Source: Paralithodes platypus (Eukaryota > Arthropoda > Malacostraca > Decapoda > Lithodidae). Taken from it: a stretch of DNA of 64,000 nt. Under the pieces are notes generated by a model. The model did no database searches and had not been told where the DNA came from. It worked only from the letters and a program-made list of their open reading frames with translations. Made by a program: the position numbers and the translations under genes. The stretch spans positions 12,685,859 to 12,749,858 of the forward strand of contig CM064530.1 in NCBI GenBank assembly GCA_032716605.1. Direction: 5' to 3'. Positions 13,601 through 25,938 of this stretch are shown here, in pieces; position 1 is the stretch's first letter, and each line of letters begins with the position of its first letter.

Positions 13601-16600
13601 GATATAATTTGTGAAATTTGACAATATTTCCATGATTTTTTAACATTTATGATTTGTAAATATGATTTTTAGATGTATTCTCGGCTGCTGAGTTCGAATC
13701 TGCCCTCAACAATGGCCTACCACGTCAATTACACAAAATAGAGCTAATTTATCGATATAATTTATGAAATTTGCCCATATTTCCATGATATTTAGACATA
13801 CATGATTTGCAAGTATGATTTTTATATGTATTTTCGGCTGCCGAGTTCGAATCAGTCCTCAAAATTGTCCTACGATGTCAAGTACACAAAATAGAGCTCA
13901 TTTATCGATATAATTTATGAAATTTGCCCATACTTCCATGATTTTTGGACATGCATGATTTGCAAATATGATTTTCAGATGTATTTTCGGCTGCTGAGTT
14001 CGAATCTACCCTCAGAATTGACCTACCACGTCAATTACACAAAATAGAGCTCATTTATCGATATAATTTATGAAATTTGCCAGTATTTCCATGATATTTG
14101 GACATACATGATTTGCAAATATGATTTTTATGTGTATTTTCGGCTGCTGAGTTCGAATCAGCCCTCAAAATTGTCCTACGACGTCAAGTACACAAAATAG
14201 AGCTCATTTATCGATATAATTTATGAAATTTGCTCATATTTCCATGATTTTTTGACATACATGATTTGCAAATATGATTTTTATATGTATTTTCAGCTGC
14301 TGAGTTCAAATCTACCCTCAAAATTGGCCTACCGCCTGAATTACACAAAATAGAGCTCATTTATCGACCTAATTTATGAAATTTGCCAGTATTTCCATGA
14401 TTTTTTGACATACATGATTTGCAAATATGATTTTTAGATGTATTTTCTGCTGTTGAGTTCGAATCTGCCCTCAAAATTAACCTACCACGTGAATTACACA
14501 AACTAAGGCACATTTTCCGATATAATTTATGAAATTTGCCAATATTTCCATGATTTTTTGACATACAAGATTTGCAAATATGTTTTTTAGATGTATTTTC
14601 GGCTGCTGAGTCGAATCTACCCTCAAAAATGGCCTACCACGTCAATTACACAAAATAGAGGTAACATATCGATATAATATATGAAATTTGCCCATATTTC
14701 CATGATTTGTGGACATACATGATTTGTAAATATAAATTTTATATGTATTTTTGGCTGCTGAGTTCGAATCTGCCCTCAAACTTGGACTACCACGTCAATT
14801 ACACAAAATAGAGCTAATTTGTCGATATAATTTGTGAAATATGCGCATATTTCCATGATTTTTTGATATACATGATTTGCAAGTATGATTTTTAGATGTA
14901 TTATTGGCTGCTGAGTTCGAATCTATCCTCAGAATTGACCTACCACGTCAATTACACAAAATAGAGCTCATTTATCGATATATTTTGTGAAATTTGACAA
15001 TATTTCCATGATATTTTGACATTCATGATTTGTAAATATGATTTTTAGATGTATTCTCGCCTGCTGAGTTCGAATCTGCCCTCAAAAATGGCCTACCACG
15101 TCAATTACACAAACTAGAGCTAATTCATCGATATCATTTAGGAAATTTGCCCATATTTCCATGATTTTTGGACATACATGATTTGTAAATATGATTTTTA
15201 GATGTATTGTCGGCTGTTGAGTTCGAATATGCCCTCAAAATTGGCCTACCGCCTGAATTACACAAAATAGAGCTAATTTATCGATATAATTTATGAAATT
15301 TGCCCATATTTCCATGATATTTAGACATACATGATTTGCAAATATGATTTTTATGTGTATTTTCGGCTGCTGAGTTCGAATCAGTCCTCAAAATTGACCT
15401 ACCACGTCAATTACACAAAATAGAGCTAATTTATCGATATAATTTATGAAATTTGCCCTTATTTCCATAATTTTTGGACATACATGATTTGGAAATATGA
15501 TTTTTAGATGTATTGTCGACTGTTGAGTTCGAATATGCCCTCAAAATTGGCCTACCGCCTGAATTACACAAAATAGAGCTCATTTATCGATATAATTTAT
15601 GAAATTTGCCAGTATTTCCATGATTTATGGACATACATGATTTGCAAATATGATTTTTAGATGTATTGTCGGCTGCCGAGTTCGAATCAGCCCTCAAAAT
15701 TGTCCTACGACGTCAAGTACACAAAATAGAGCTCATTTATCGATATAATTTAAGAAATTTGCTCATATTTCCATGATTTTTGGACATACATGATTTGCAA
15801 ATATGATTTTCAGATGTATTTTTGGCTGCTGAGTTTGAATCAGCCCTCAAAATTGGCCTACCACGTCAATTACACAAACTAGAGCTATTTTATCGATATA
15901 ATTTAGGAAATTTGCCCTTATTTCCATGATTTTTGAACATACATGATTTGCAAATATGATTTTTAGATGTATTGTCGGCTGTTGAGTTCGAATCTGCCCT
16001 CAAAATTGGCCTACCATTTCAATTACACAAAATAGAGCTAATTTATCGATATAATTTATGAAATTTGCCCATACTTCCATGATTTTTGGACATGCATGAT
16101 TTGCAAATATGATTTTCAGATGTATTTTCGGCTGCTGAGTTCGAATCTATCCTCAGAATTGACCTACCACGTCAATTACACAAAATAAAGCTCATTTATC
16201 GATATATTTTGTGAAATTTGACAATATTTCCATGATATTTTGACATTCATGATTTGTAAATATGATTTTTAGATGTATTCTCGCCTGCTGAGTTCGAATC
16301 TGCTCTCAAAATTGGCCTACCACGTCAATTACACAAACTAGAACTATTTTATCGATATAATTTAGGAAATTTGCCCTTATTTCCATGATTTTTGAACATA
16401 CATGATTTGCAAATATGATTTTTAGATGTATTGTCGGCTGTTGAGTTCGAATCTGCCCTCAAAATTGGCCTACCATTTCAATTACACAAAATAGAGCTAA
16501 TTTATCGATATAATTTGTGAAATTTGCCCATATTTCCATGTTTTTTTGACATACATGATTTGCAAATATGATTTGTAGATGTATTTCCGGCTGTTGAGTT

Positions 16601-18118
16601 CGAATCTACCCTCAAAATTGTTCTACTACGTCAATTACACAAAATAGAGCTCATTTATCGATATTATTTATGAAATTTGCCCTTATTCCCATGATTTTTG
16701 GACATACATGATTTGCAAATATGATTTTTAGATGTATTTCCGGCTGTTGAGTTCGAATCTACCCTCAAAAATGGCCTACCACGTCAATTACACAAAATAG
16801 AGCTAATTTATCGATATAATTTAGGAAATTTGCCCATATTTCCATGATTTTTGGACATAACATGATTTCTAAATATGATTTTTAGATGTATTTTCGGCTG
16901 ATGAGTTCGAATCTGCCCTCAGCATTGGCCTATCACGTCAATTATACAAAATAGAGCTCATTTATCGATATAATTTGTGAAATTTGACAATATTTCCATG
17001 ATTTTTTAACATTTATGATTTGTAAATATGATTTTTAGATGTATTCTCGGCTGCTGAGTTCGAATCTGCCCTCAACAATGGCCTACCACGTCAATTACAC
17101 AAAATAGAGCTAATTTATCGATATAATTTATGAAATTTGCCCATATTTTCATGATATTTAGACATACATGATTTGCAAATATGATTTTTATATGTATTTT
17201 CGGCTGCCGAGTTCGAATCAGTCCTCAAAATTGTCCTACGATGTCAAGTACACAAAATAGAGCTCATTTATCGATATAATTTATGAAATTTGCCCATATT
17301 TCCATGATTTTTGGACACACATGATTTGCAAATATGATTTTCAGATGTATTTTTGGCTGCTGAGTTTGAATCAGCCCTCAAAATTGGCCTACCACGTCAA
17401 TTACACAAAATAGAGCTAATTTATCGATATAATTTATGAAATTTGCCCATACTTCCATGATTTTTGGACATGCATGATTTGCAAATATGATTTTCAGATG
17501 TATTTTCGGCAGCTGAGTTCGAATCTACCCTCAGAATTGACCTACCACGTCAATTACACAAAATAGAGCTCATTTATCGATATAATTTATGAAATTTGCC
17601 AGTATTTCCATGATTTTTTGACATACCTGATTCGCAAATAAGATTTTTAGATGTATTTTCTGCTGTTGAGTTCGAATCTGCCCTTAAAATTAACCTACCA
17701 CGTGAATTACACAAACTAAGACACATTAATCGATATAATGTATGAAATTTGCCAATATTTCCATGATTTTTTGACACACAAGATTTGCAAATATGAATTT
17801 TAGATGTATGTTTGGCTGCTGAGTTCGAATCTGCCCTCAAAACTGGCCTAGCACGTCAATTAAACAATATATAGCTAATTTATCGATATAATTTATGAAA
17901 TTTGCCCATATTTCCATGATTTTTGGACATACAAGATTTGCAAATATGAATTTTAGATGTATGTTTGGCTGCTGAGTTCGAATCTGCCCTCAAAACTGGC
18001 CTAGCACGTCAATTAAACAAAATAGAGCTACTTTATCGATATAATTTATGAAATTTGCCCATATTTCCATGATTATTGGACATACATGATTTGCAAATGT
18101 TTTTTAGATGTATTTTCG
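10674..18118 (+). repeat. Satellite B, forward array (about 153-bp AT-rich monomer, about 49 copies)
   Basis: AT-rich tandem array. Landmark TTTATCGATATAA recurs about every 153 bp (10,846; 10,999; 11,151; 11,305 and so on). Each unit also carries ATTTGCAAAT, CCATGATTTTTGGACATACATG and GAGTTCGAATCTGCCCTC. The array joins SatA directly at 10,673/10,674 through a short AT-rich bridge of ATTAAAC-type repeats (10,674-10,712). It is organised in higher-order units of about 3.2-3.4 kb (listed separately). No coding potential. Confidence 0.96.
10980..17555 (+). repeat. Two tandem higher-order repeat units (about 3.2-3.4 kb, 21-22 monomers) within satellite B
   Basis: Variant monomers recur in the same order at long offsets. 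The variant at 11,000-11,203 reappears at 14,361-14,564 (offset 3,361) and, more diverged, at 17,574. The GAGGTAA variant at 11,757 reappears at 14,658 (offset 2,901). The ATAACATGATTTC variant at 13,491 reappears at 16,857 (offset 3,366). The offset changes are explained by about 460 bp (3 monomers) missing from unit 2 near its start and a 459-bp local duplication within it (16,011 versus 16,470). Confidence 0.8.
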
Positions 18119-18137
18119 CCGAAAATACATCTAAAAA
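18101..18137. repeat. Palindromic inversion centre of the SatA/SatB fold-back
   Basis: The left arm TTTTTAGATGTATTTTCG (18,101-18,118) and its exact reverse complement (18,120-18,137) are separated by the single base C at 18,119. This is the exact point where SatB monomers switch orientation. The arm sequence is normal monomer sequence, so the junction joins two monomers head to head. Confidence 0.92.
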
Positions 18138-18567
18138 TCATATTTACAAACCATGTATGTCAAAAAAATCATGGATATATGGGCAAATTTCATAAATTAT
18201 ATCGATAAATGAGCTCTATTATGTGTAATCGACATGGTAGGCCAATTTTGAGGGTATATTCGAACTCATCAACCTGAAATACATCTAAAAATCATATTTG
18301 TAAATCGTGTATGTCAAAAAATCATAGAAATATGATCAAATTTCACAAATTATATAGATAAATTTTCTCTATTTTGTGTAATTGACATGGTAGGCCAATT
18401 TTGAGGGAAGATTCGAACTCAACAGGCGACAATACATCTAAAAATCATACTTGCAAATCATGTTTATCCAAAAATCATGGAAATATGGGCAAATTTCATA
18501 AATTATATCGATAAATTAGCTCTATTTTGTTTAATTTAATGTTTAATTTATTGTTTAATATTTTGGG
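18120..18567 (-). repeat. Satellite B, inverted array (about 3 monomers)
   Basis: About three SatB units read in reverse complement. The last unit meets SatA through the same bridge as on the left: TTTAATATTTTGGGGAGGGT here is the reverse complement of the 10,673 junction, with one extra G/C and a substitution or two. Confidence 0.94.
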
Positions 18568-21500
18568 GAGGGTCTAGCACCATAATATCAGTACTGTCAG
18601 AGCAACGGTCTGACCGGTATGGTGGTCACAATATTGGCACAGGGTGGCACTGTACCGGTTATGGTGTGTAAGATACAGTGTATGTCAGTAGTGGGCTGTG
18701 TTGGCATCCATTGGGAGGGTGTAGCACCAAAATATCAGTACTGTCAGTGCAACAGTCTGACCGGTATGGTGGTCACAATATTGGCACAGTGTGGCACTGT
18801 ACCGGTTATGGTGTGCAAGATACAGTGTATGTCAGTAGTGGGCTGTGTTGGCATCCATGGGGAGGGTCTAGCACCATAATATCAGTACTGTCAGTGCATC
18901 GGTCTGACCGGTATTGTAGTCACAATATTGGCACAGGGTGGCACTGTACCGGTTATGGTGTGCAAGATACAGTGTATGTCAGTAGTGGGCTGTGTTGGCA
19001 TCCATGGGGAGGGTCTAGCACCAAAATATCAGTACTGTCAGTGCAACGGTCTGACCGGTATGGTGGTCACAATATTGGCACAGGGTGGCACTGTACCGGT
19101 TTTTGGTGTGTAAGATATAGTGTATGTCAGTAGTGGGCTGTGTTGGGACCCATGGGGAGGGTCTAGCACCATAATATCAGTACTGTCAGAGCAACGGTCT
19201 GACCGGTATGGTGGTCACAATACTGGCAGAGGGTGGCACTGTACCGGTTATGGTGTGTAAGATACAGTGTATGTCAGTAGTGGGCTGTGTTGGCATACAT
19301 GGGGAGGGTTTAGCACCATAATATCAGTACTGTCAGTGCAACTGTCTGACCGGTATGGTGGTCACAATATTGGCACAGGGTGGCACTGTACCGGTTATGG
19401 TGTGCAAGATACAGTGTATGTCAGTAGTGGGCTGTGTTGGCATCCATGGGGAGGGTCTAGCACCAAAATATCAGTACTGTCAGTGCAACGGTCTGACCGG
19501 TATGGTGGTCACAATATTGGCACAGGGTGGCACTGTACCGGTTATGGTGTGTAAGATACAGTGTATGTCAGTAGTGGGCTGTGTTGGCATCCATGGGGAG
19601 GATCTAGCACCATAATATCAGTACTGTCAGTGCAACGGTCTGACCGGTATGGTGGTCACAATATTGGCACAGGGTGGCACTGTACCGGTTATGGTGTGTA
19701 AGATACAGTGTATGTCAGTAGGGGGCTGTGTTGGCATCCATGGGGAGGGTCTAGCACCATAATATCAGTACTGTCAGTGCAAGGGTCTGACCGGTATGGT
19801 GGTCACAATATTGGGACAGGGTGGCACTGTACCGGTTATGATGTGTAAGATACAGTGTCTGTCAGTAGTGGGCTATGTTGGCATCCATGGGGAGGGTCTA
19901 GCACCATAATATCAGTACTGTCAGTGCAACGGTCTGACCGGTATGGTGGTCACAATATTGGCACAGGGTGGCACTGTACCGGTTATGGTGTGTAAGATAC
20001 AGTGTATGTCAGTAGTGGGCTGTGTTGGCATCCATGGGGAGGGTCTAGCACCATAATATCAGTACTGTCAGTGCAACGGTCTGACCGGTATGGTGGTCAC
20101 AATATTGGCACAGGGTGGCACTGTACCGGTTATGGTGTGTAAGATACAGTGTATGTCAGTAGTGGGCTGTGTTGGCATCCATGGGGAGGGTCTAGCACCA
20201 TAATATCAGTACTGTCAGAGCAACGGTCTGACCGGTATGGTGGCCACAATACTGGCACAGGGTGGCACTGTACCGGTTATGGTGTGTAAGATACAGTGTA
20301 TGTCAGTAGTGGGCTGTGTTGGCATCCATGGGGAGGGTCTAGCACCATAATCTCAGTACTGTCAGTGCAACGGTCTGACCGGTATGGTGGCCACAATACT
20401 GGCACAGGGTGGCACTGTACCGGTTATGGTGTGTAAGATACAGTGTATGTCAGTAGTGGGCTGTGTTGGCATCCATGGGGAGGGTCTAGCACCATAATAT
20501 CAGTACTGTCAGTGCAACGGTCTGACCGGTATGGTGGTCACAATATTGGCACAGGGTAGCACTGTACCGGTTATGGTCTGTAAGATACAGTGTATGTCAG
20601 TAGTGGGCTGTGTTGGCATCCATGGGGAGGGTCTAGCACCATAATATCAGTACTGTCAGTGCAACGGTCTGACCGGTATGGTGGTCACAATATTGGCACA
20701 GGGTGGCACTGTACCGGTTATGTTGTGTAAGATACAGTGTATGTCAGTAGTGGGCTGTGTTGGCATCCATGGAGAGGGTCTAGCACCTTAATATCAGTAC
20801 TGTCAGAGCAACGGCCTGACCGGTATGGTGGTCACAATACTGGCACAGGGTGGCACTGTACCTGTTATGGTGTGTAAGATACAGTGTATGTCAGTAGTGG
20901 GCTGTGTTGGCATCCATGGGGAGGGTCTAGCACCATAATATCTGTACTGTCAGTGCAACGGTCTGACCGGTATGGTGGTCATAATATTGGCACAGGGTGG
21001 CACTGTACCGGGTATGGTGTGTAAGATACAGTGTATGTCAGTAGTGGGCTGTGTTGGCATCCATGGAGAGGGTCTAGCACCTTAATATCAGTACTGTCAG
21101 AGCAACGGTCTGACCGGTATGGTGGTCACAATACTGGCACAGGGTGGCACTGTACCGGTTATGGTGTGTAAGATACAGTGTATGTCAGTAGTGGGCTGTG
21201 TTGGCATCCATGGGGAGGGTCTAGCACCATAATATCTGTACTGTCAGTGCAACGGTCTGACCGGTATGGTGGTCACAATATTGGCACAGGGTGGCACTGT
21301 ACCGGTTATGGTGTGTAAGATACAGTGTATGTCAGTAGTGGGCTGTGTCGGCATCCATGGGGAGGGTCTAGCACCATAATATCCGTACTGTCAGTGCAAC
21401 GGTCTGACCGGTATGGTGGTCACGATATTGGCACAGGGTGGCACTGTACCGGTTATGGTGTGTACGATATAGTGTATGTCAGTAGTGGGCCGTGTTGGCA

Positions 21501-23258
21501 TCCATGGGGAGGGTCTAGCACCATAATATCAGTACTGTCAGAGCAACGGTCTGACCGGTATGGTGGTCACAATACTGGCACAGGGTGGCACTGTACCGGT
21601 TATGGTGTGTAACATACAGTGTATGTCAGTAGTGGGCTGTGTTGGCATCCATGGGGAGGATCTAGCACCATAATATCAGTACTGTCAGTGCAACGGTCTG
21701 ACCGGTATGGTGGTCACAATATTGGCACAGGGTGGCACTGTACCGGTTATGGTGTGTAAGATACAGTGTATGTCAGTAGTGGGCTGTGTTGGCATCCATG
21801 GGGAGGGTCTAGCACCATAATATCAGTACTGTCAGTGCAACGGTCTGACCGGTATGGTGGTCACAATATTAGCACAGGGTGGCACTGTATCGGTTATGAT
21901 GTGTAAGATACAGTGTATGTCAGTAGTGGGCTGTGTTGGCATCGATGGGGAGGGTCTATCACCATAATATCAGTACTGTCAGTGCAAGGGTCTGACCGAT
22001 ATGGTGGTCACAATATTGGTACAGGGTGGCACTGTACCAGTTATGGTGTGTAAGATACAGTGTATGTCAGTAGTGGGCTGTGTTGGCATCCATGGGGAGG
22101 ATCTAGCACCATAATATCAGTACTGTCAGTACATCGGTCTGACCGGTATGGTGGTCACAATATTGGCACAGGGTGGCACTGTACCGGTTATGGTGTGCAA
22201 GATACAGTGTATATCAGTAGTGGGCTGTGTTAGCATCCATGGGAAGGGTCTAGCACCATAATATCAGTACTGTCAGTGCAACGGTCTGACCGGTATGGTG
22301 GTCACAATATTGGCACAGGGTGGCACTGTACCGGTTATGGTGTGTAAGATACAGTGTATGTCAGTAGAGGGCTGTATTGGCATCCATGGGGAGGGTCTAG
22401 CACCATAATATCAGTTCTGTCAGAGCAACGGTCTGACCGGAATGGTGGTCACAATACTGGCACAGGGTGGCACTGTACCGGTTATGGTGTGTAAGATACA
22501 TTGTATGTCAGTAGTGGGCTGTGTTGGCATCCATGGGGAGGATCAGCACCATAATATCAGTACTGTCAGTGCAACGGTCTGACCGGTATGGTGGCCACAA
22601 TATTGGCACAGGGTGGCACTGTACCGGTTATGGTGTGTAAGATACAGTGTATGTCAGTAGTGGGCTGTGTTGGCATCCATGGGGAGGGTGTAGCACCATA
22701 ATATCAGTACTGTCAGTGCAACAGTCTGACCGGTATGGTGGTCACAATATTGGCAGAGGGCGGCACTGTACCTGTTATGGTGTGTAAGATACAGTGTATG
22801 TCAGTAGTGGGCTGTGTTGGCATCCATGGGGAGGGTCTAGCACCATAATATCAGTACTGTCAGTGCAACGGTCTGATCGGTATGGTGGTCACAATATTGG
22901 CACAGGGTGGCACTGTACTGGTTATGGTGTGTAAGATACAGTGTATGTCAGTAGTGGGCTGTGTTGGCATCAATGGGGAGGGTCTAGCACCATAATATCA
23001 GTACTGTCAGTGCAAGGCTCTGACCGGTATGGTGGTCACAATATTGGCACCAGGTGGCACTGTACCGGTACTGGTGTGTATGATACAGGCTATGTTTGTA
23101 TTGGGCTGTGTTGGGACCCATGGGGAGGGTCTAGCACCATACCATCAGTACTGGCCAGGGAAGGCTCTGACCGGTATGGTGGTCACAATATTGGCACCAG
23201 GTTGCACTGTACTGGTACTGGTGTATAAGATACAGTCTATTTTAGTAGTGGGCAGAGT
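18568..23258 (-). repeat. Satellite A, inverted array (about 32 copies)
   Basis: The same 147-bp SatA monomer on the opposite strand. Most units are very similar to the left arm. The last two or three (about 22,970-23,258) are clearly more diverged, as is usual at an array edge. Frames of 60-151 codons are repeat artefacts. Confidence 0.96.
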
Positions 23259-23262
23259 TGGG

Positions 23263-23265
<3 letters not shown>

Positions 23266-23319
<54 letters not shown>
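23266..23319. repeat. (TA)27 microsatellite at the right edge of satellite A
   Basis: Uninterrupted TA dinucleotides separate the degenerate SatA edge from single-copy-looking sequence. Confidence 0.98.
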
Positions 23320-23323
<4 letters not shown>

Positions 23324-23614
23324 ACAGTACATACAGTGAGGCCTGGTCCAATCCAGAGTGAGGTTTGGCATTCTCTATCCAACTTTAGCCGTTTCTGTCT
23401 GTCTCTGTTACTGTCCTACTTTTTCCTTCTGGGGGCGGGGGCTAGGAATCCTCCTCCTCTTGTAGACTTCACCCACTTGACGAGCCAGAGAAAGGGGCGA
23501 GGGAACGGGAAAGTGGTCCGGGATCCTGAGGTTTGGAACTTTAAATGTTGTTTCTTTTCGGTCTCTGTGTCGGGTCAGCCACCCTCAGGTGTGGGTATGT
23601 GCCTGAATGTATAC
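23320..23614. other. Non-repetitive spacer between the two satellite complexes
   Basis: About 295 bp of ordinary-complexity sequence. No recognisable gene, RNA or element. A frame starting at 23,336 begins with a hydrophobic stretch and then runs into the 30-bp repeats. I treat it as fortuitous. Confidence 0.5.
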
Positions 23615-25180
23615 TTCCAACATCTGACAGACATTACTACCATATTCCAACATCTGACAGACGTTGCTACCTTAATCCAACATCTGGCAGACATTACTAC
23701 CATATTCCAACATCTGGCAGACATTACTGCCTTACTCCAACATCTGGCAGACATTACAACCATATTCCAACATCTGGCAGACATTATTTATTACCATATA
23801 CCAAAAACCGGCAGACATTTCTACCTTATTCCAACATCTGACAGACATTACTACCTTATTCCAACAACTGCCAAACATTACTATCTTATTCCAACATCTG
23901 GCAGACATTACTACCATATGCCAACATCTGAAAGACATTGCTACCTTATTCCAACATCTGGCAGACATCTCTACCTTATTCTAACAACTGCCATACATTA
24001 TTACCTAATTCCAACATATTATGGCAGACATTACTACCTTATTCCAACATCTGACAGACATTACTACCTTATTCCCACATCTGACAGACATTACTACCTT
24101 ATTCCAACATCTGGCAGACATTACTACCTTATTCCAACATCTGACAGACATTGCTACCTTATTCTGACAACTGACAGACATTACCACCATATTCCAACAT
24201 CTGACAGACATTACTACCTTATTTCAACAACTGCCAAACATTACTACCTTATTCCAACATCTGACAGACATTACTACCTTATTCCAACATCTGGCAGACA
24301 TTATTACCTTATTCCAACATCTGACAGAAATTACTACCTTATTCCAACAACTGTCAAACATTACTAACTTATCCCAACATCTGACAGACATTACTACCTT
24401 ATTCCAACATCTAGCAGACATTACTGCCTTATTTCAACATCTGGCATACATTTCTACAATATTTCAACATCTGGTAGACATTACTACATTATTGCAACAT
24501 CTGACAGACATTACTACCATATTCCAACATCTGACAGACGTTAACCTTATTCCAAATTCTGGCAGACATTACTGCCTGATTGCAACATCTGACAGACATT
24601 TCCACAGTATCCTAATATCTGGCAGACATTACTACAATATTCCAACATCTGACAGATATTACTTCCTTATTCCAATATCTGGCAGACATTGCAATAATAT
24701 TGCAACATCTGACAGACATAACTACCTTATTCCAATATCCGACTGACATTACTACCATATTGCAAAATCTGAGAGACATTTCCACAGTATCCTAACATCT
24801 GGCAGACATTACTACAATATTCCCACATCTGACAGATATTACTTCCTTATTCCAATATCTGGCAGACATTGCTATAATATTGCAACATCTGACAGACATA
24901 ACTACCTTATTCCAACATCCGACTGACATTACTACCATATAGCAACATCTGGCAGACATTACTAACTTATTCTAACATCTGGCAGACATTATTACCTGAT
25001 TGGAACATCTGACAGACATTCCTATCCTATTCCAACATCGGGCAGACATTTGTACCTTATTCCAACATCTGGCAGACATTACTGCCTGTTTGAAACATCT
25101 GGCAGACATTACTGCCTGTTTGAAACATCTGACAGACAATTTTACATTCAAACATCTGGCAGACATTACTACAATATTCC
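23615..25180 (+). repeat. Satellite C, forward array (30-bp minisatellite, about 52 copies)
   Basis: Tandem 30-bp units of the form CAACATCTGRCAGACATTAC followed by TACCWTATTC. Units become more varied toward the right (24.5-25.2 kb), where 28-32-bp variants appear. Thirty is divisible by three and several frames lack stops, so long decapeptide-repeat frames occur on both strands (up to 343 codons here). No coding signal beyond this. Confidence 0.97.
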
Positions 25181-25283
25181 ACTATCAAAGACATGAAGGA
25201 CATTGGTCAGACAGAATTCATGTACGAACATCCGGCAGACAGAAAAACAAACACCGACCTCGGGGAGACAGACAAATATCCAG
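25181..25283 (+). repeat. C/D linker, left copy
   Basis: About 100 bp joining SatC to SatD, containing degenerate SatC words (AACATCCGGCAGACAG). It is repeated in inverted orientation at 25,939-26,040. Over about 205 aligned bases, including the first SatD units, I count roughly a dozen differences by eye. Confidence 0.85.
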
Positions 25284-25782
25284 AAAGTGAATGCTTATGC
25301 CATCTAGTGACAAAAAATGGAAACTAGTAATTAATCCCTAAAAGTGAAGGCGTATGCCATCTAGTGACAAAAATGGAAACTAATAAATAAGCCCCAAAAG
25401 TGAATACCTACGCCATCTAGTAACAAAAATAGCCACTATTTATTTATCCCAAAAAGTGAAGACCTACGCCATCTATTGACAGAAAAATAAACTAATAATT
25501 CAGCCAGCAAAGTGAATGCTTACGCCATCTATTGACTGAAAAGGAAACTAATAATTAAACCAGAAAATTGAATGCTTATGCCATCTATTGTCAGAAAAAG
25601 AAACTAATGATTAAATCTGAAAAGTGAATGCCTACGCCATCTATTGGCGAGATAATAAACTAATACACATATCCAGAAAGTGAATGCTTATGCCATCTAT
25701 TGGAGGAAAATAGAACTAATATCTAGGAGTACAAAAGCGAATGCTTACGCCATCTCTTGGCAGAAAATGAAACTAATTAGGT
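25284..25782 (+). repeat. Satellite D, forward array (56-57-bp unit, about 9 copies)
   Basis: The word GCCATCT recurs at 25,299, 25,356, 25,412, 25,468, 25,524, 25,580, 25,636, 25,692 and 25,749. Typical unit: AAAGTGAATGCYTACGCCAT, then CTAKTGACAAAAA, then GAAACTAATAATTA. Units nearest the linker have CTAGTGAC; the inner ones have CTATTG. No coding potential. Confidence 0.93.
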
Positions 25783-25785
25783 TAG

Positions 25786-25938
25786 TATATTTTGTTACCA
25801 CTAGATGGCGTAAGCATTCACTTTTTTGGGATATTTTATTAGTTTCCATTTTTGTCACTAGATGGCGTACGCCTTCACTTTTATGGATAAATTACTAGTT
25901 TCCATTTTTTGTCACTAGATGGCATAGGCATTCACTTT
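25786..25938 (-). repeat. Satellite D, inverted array (about 2.5 copies)
   Basis: SatD units in reverse complement (AGATGGCG at 25,803, 25,860 and, as AGATGGCA, 25,917). The orientation switch is at about 25,780-25,790. The copy closest to the switch contains CCACTAGATGGCGT (25,798-25,811). Confidence 0.92.

Noticed and set aside
18678..19133. 151-codon and similar Cys/Trp-rich frames in SatA
   Set aside because: The 147-bp period is a multiple of three, so random open phases persist over several monomers.
23336..24367. 343-codon frame with a hydrophobic, signal-peptide-like start followed by repeats
   Set aside because: The start lies in a short non-repeat spacer, and the rest is the SatC phase artefact. 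No conserved domain or exon signals.
25776..25787. TTAGG (arthropod telomere unit) at the SatD inversion centre
   Set aside because: A single occurrence, part of a short chance word. No tandem TTAGG array anywhere in the window.
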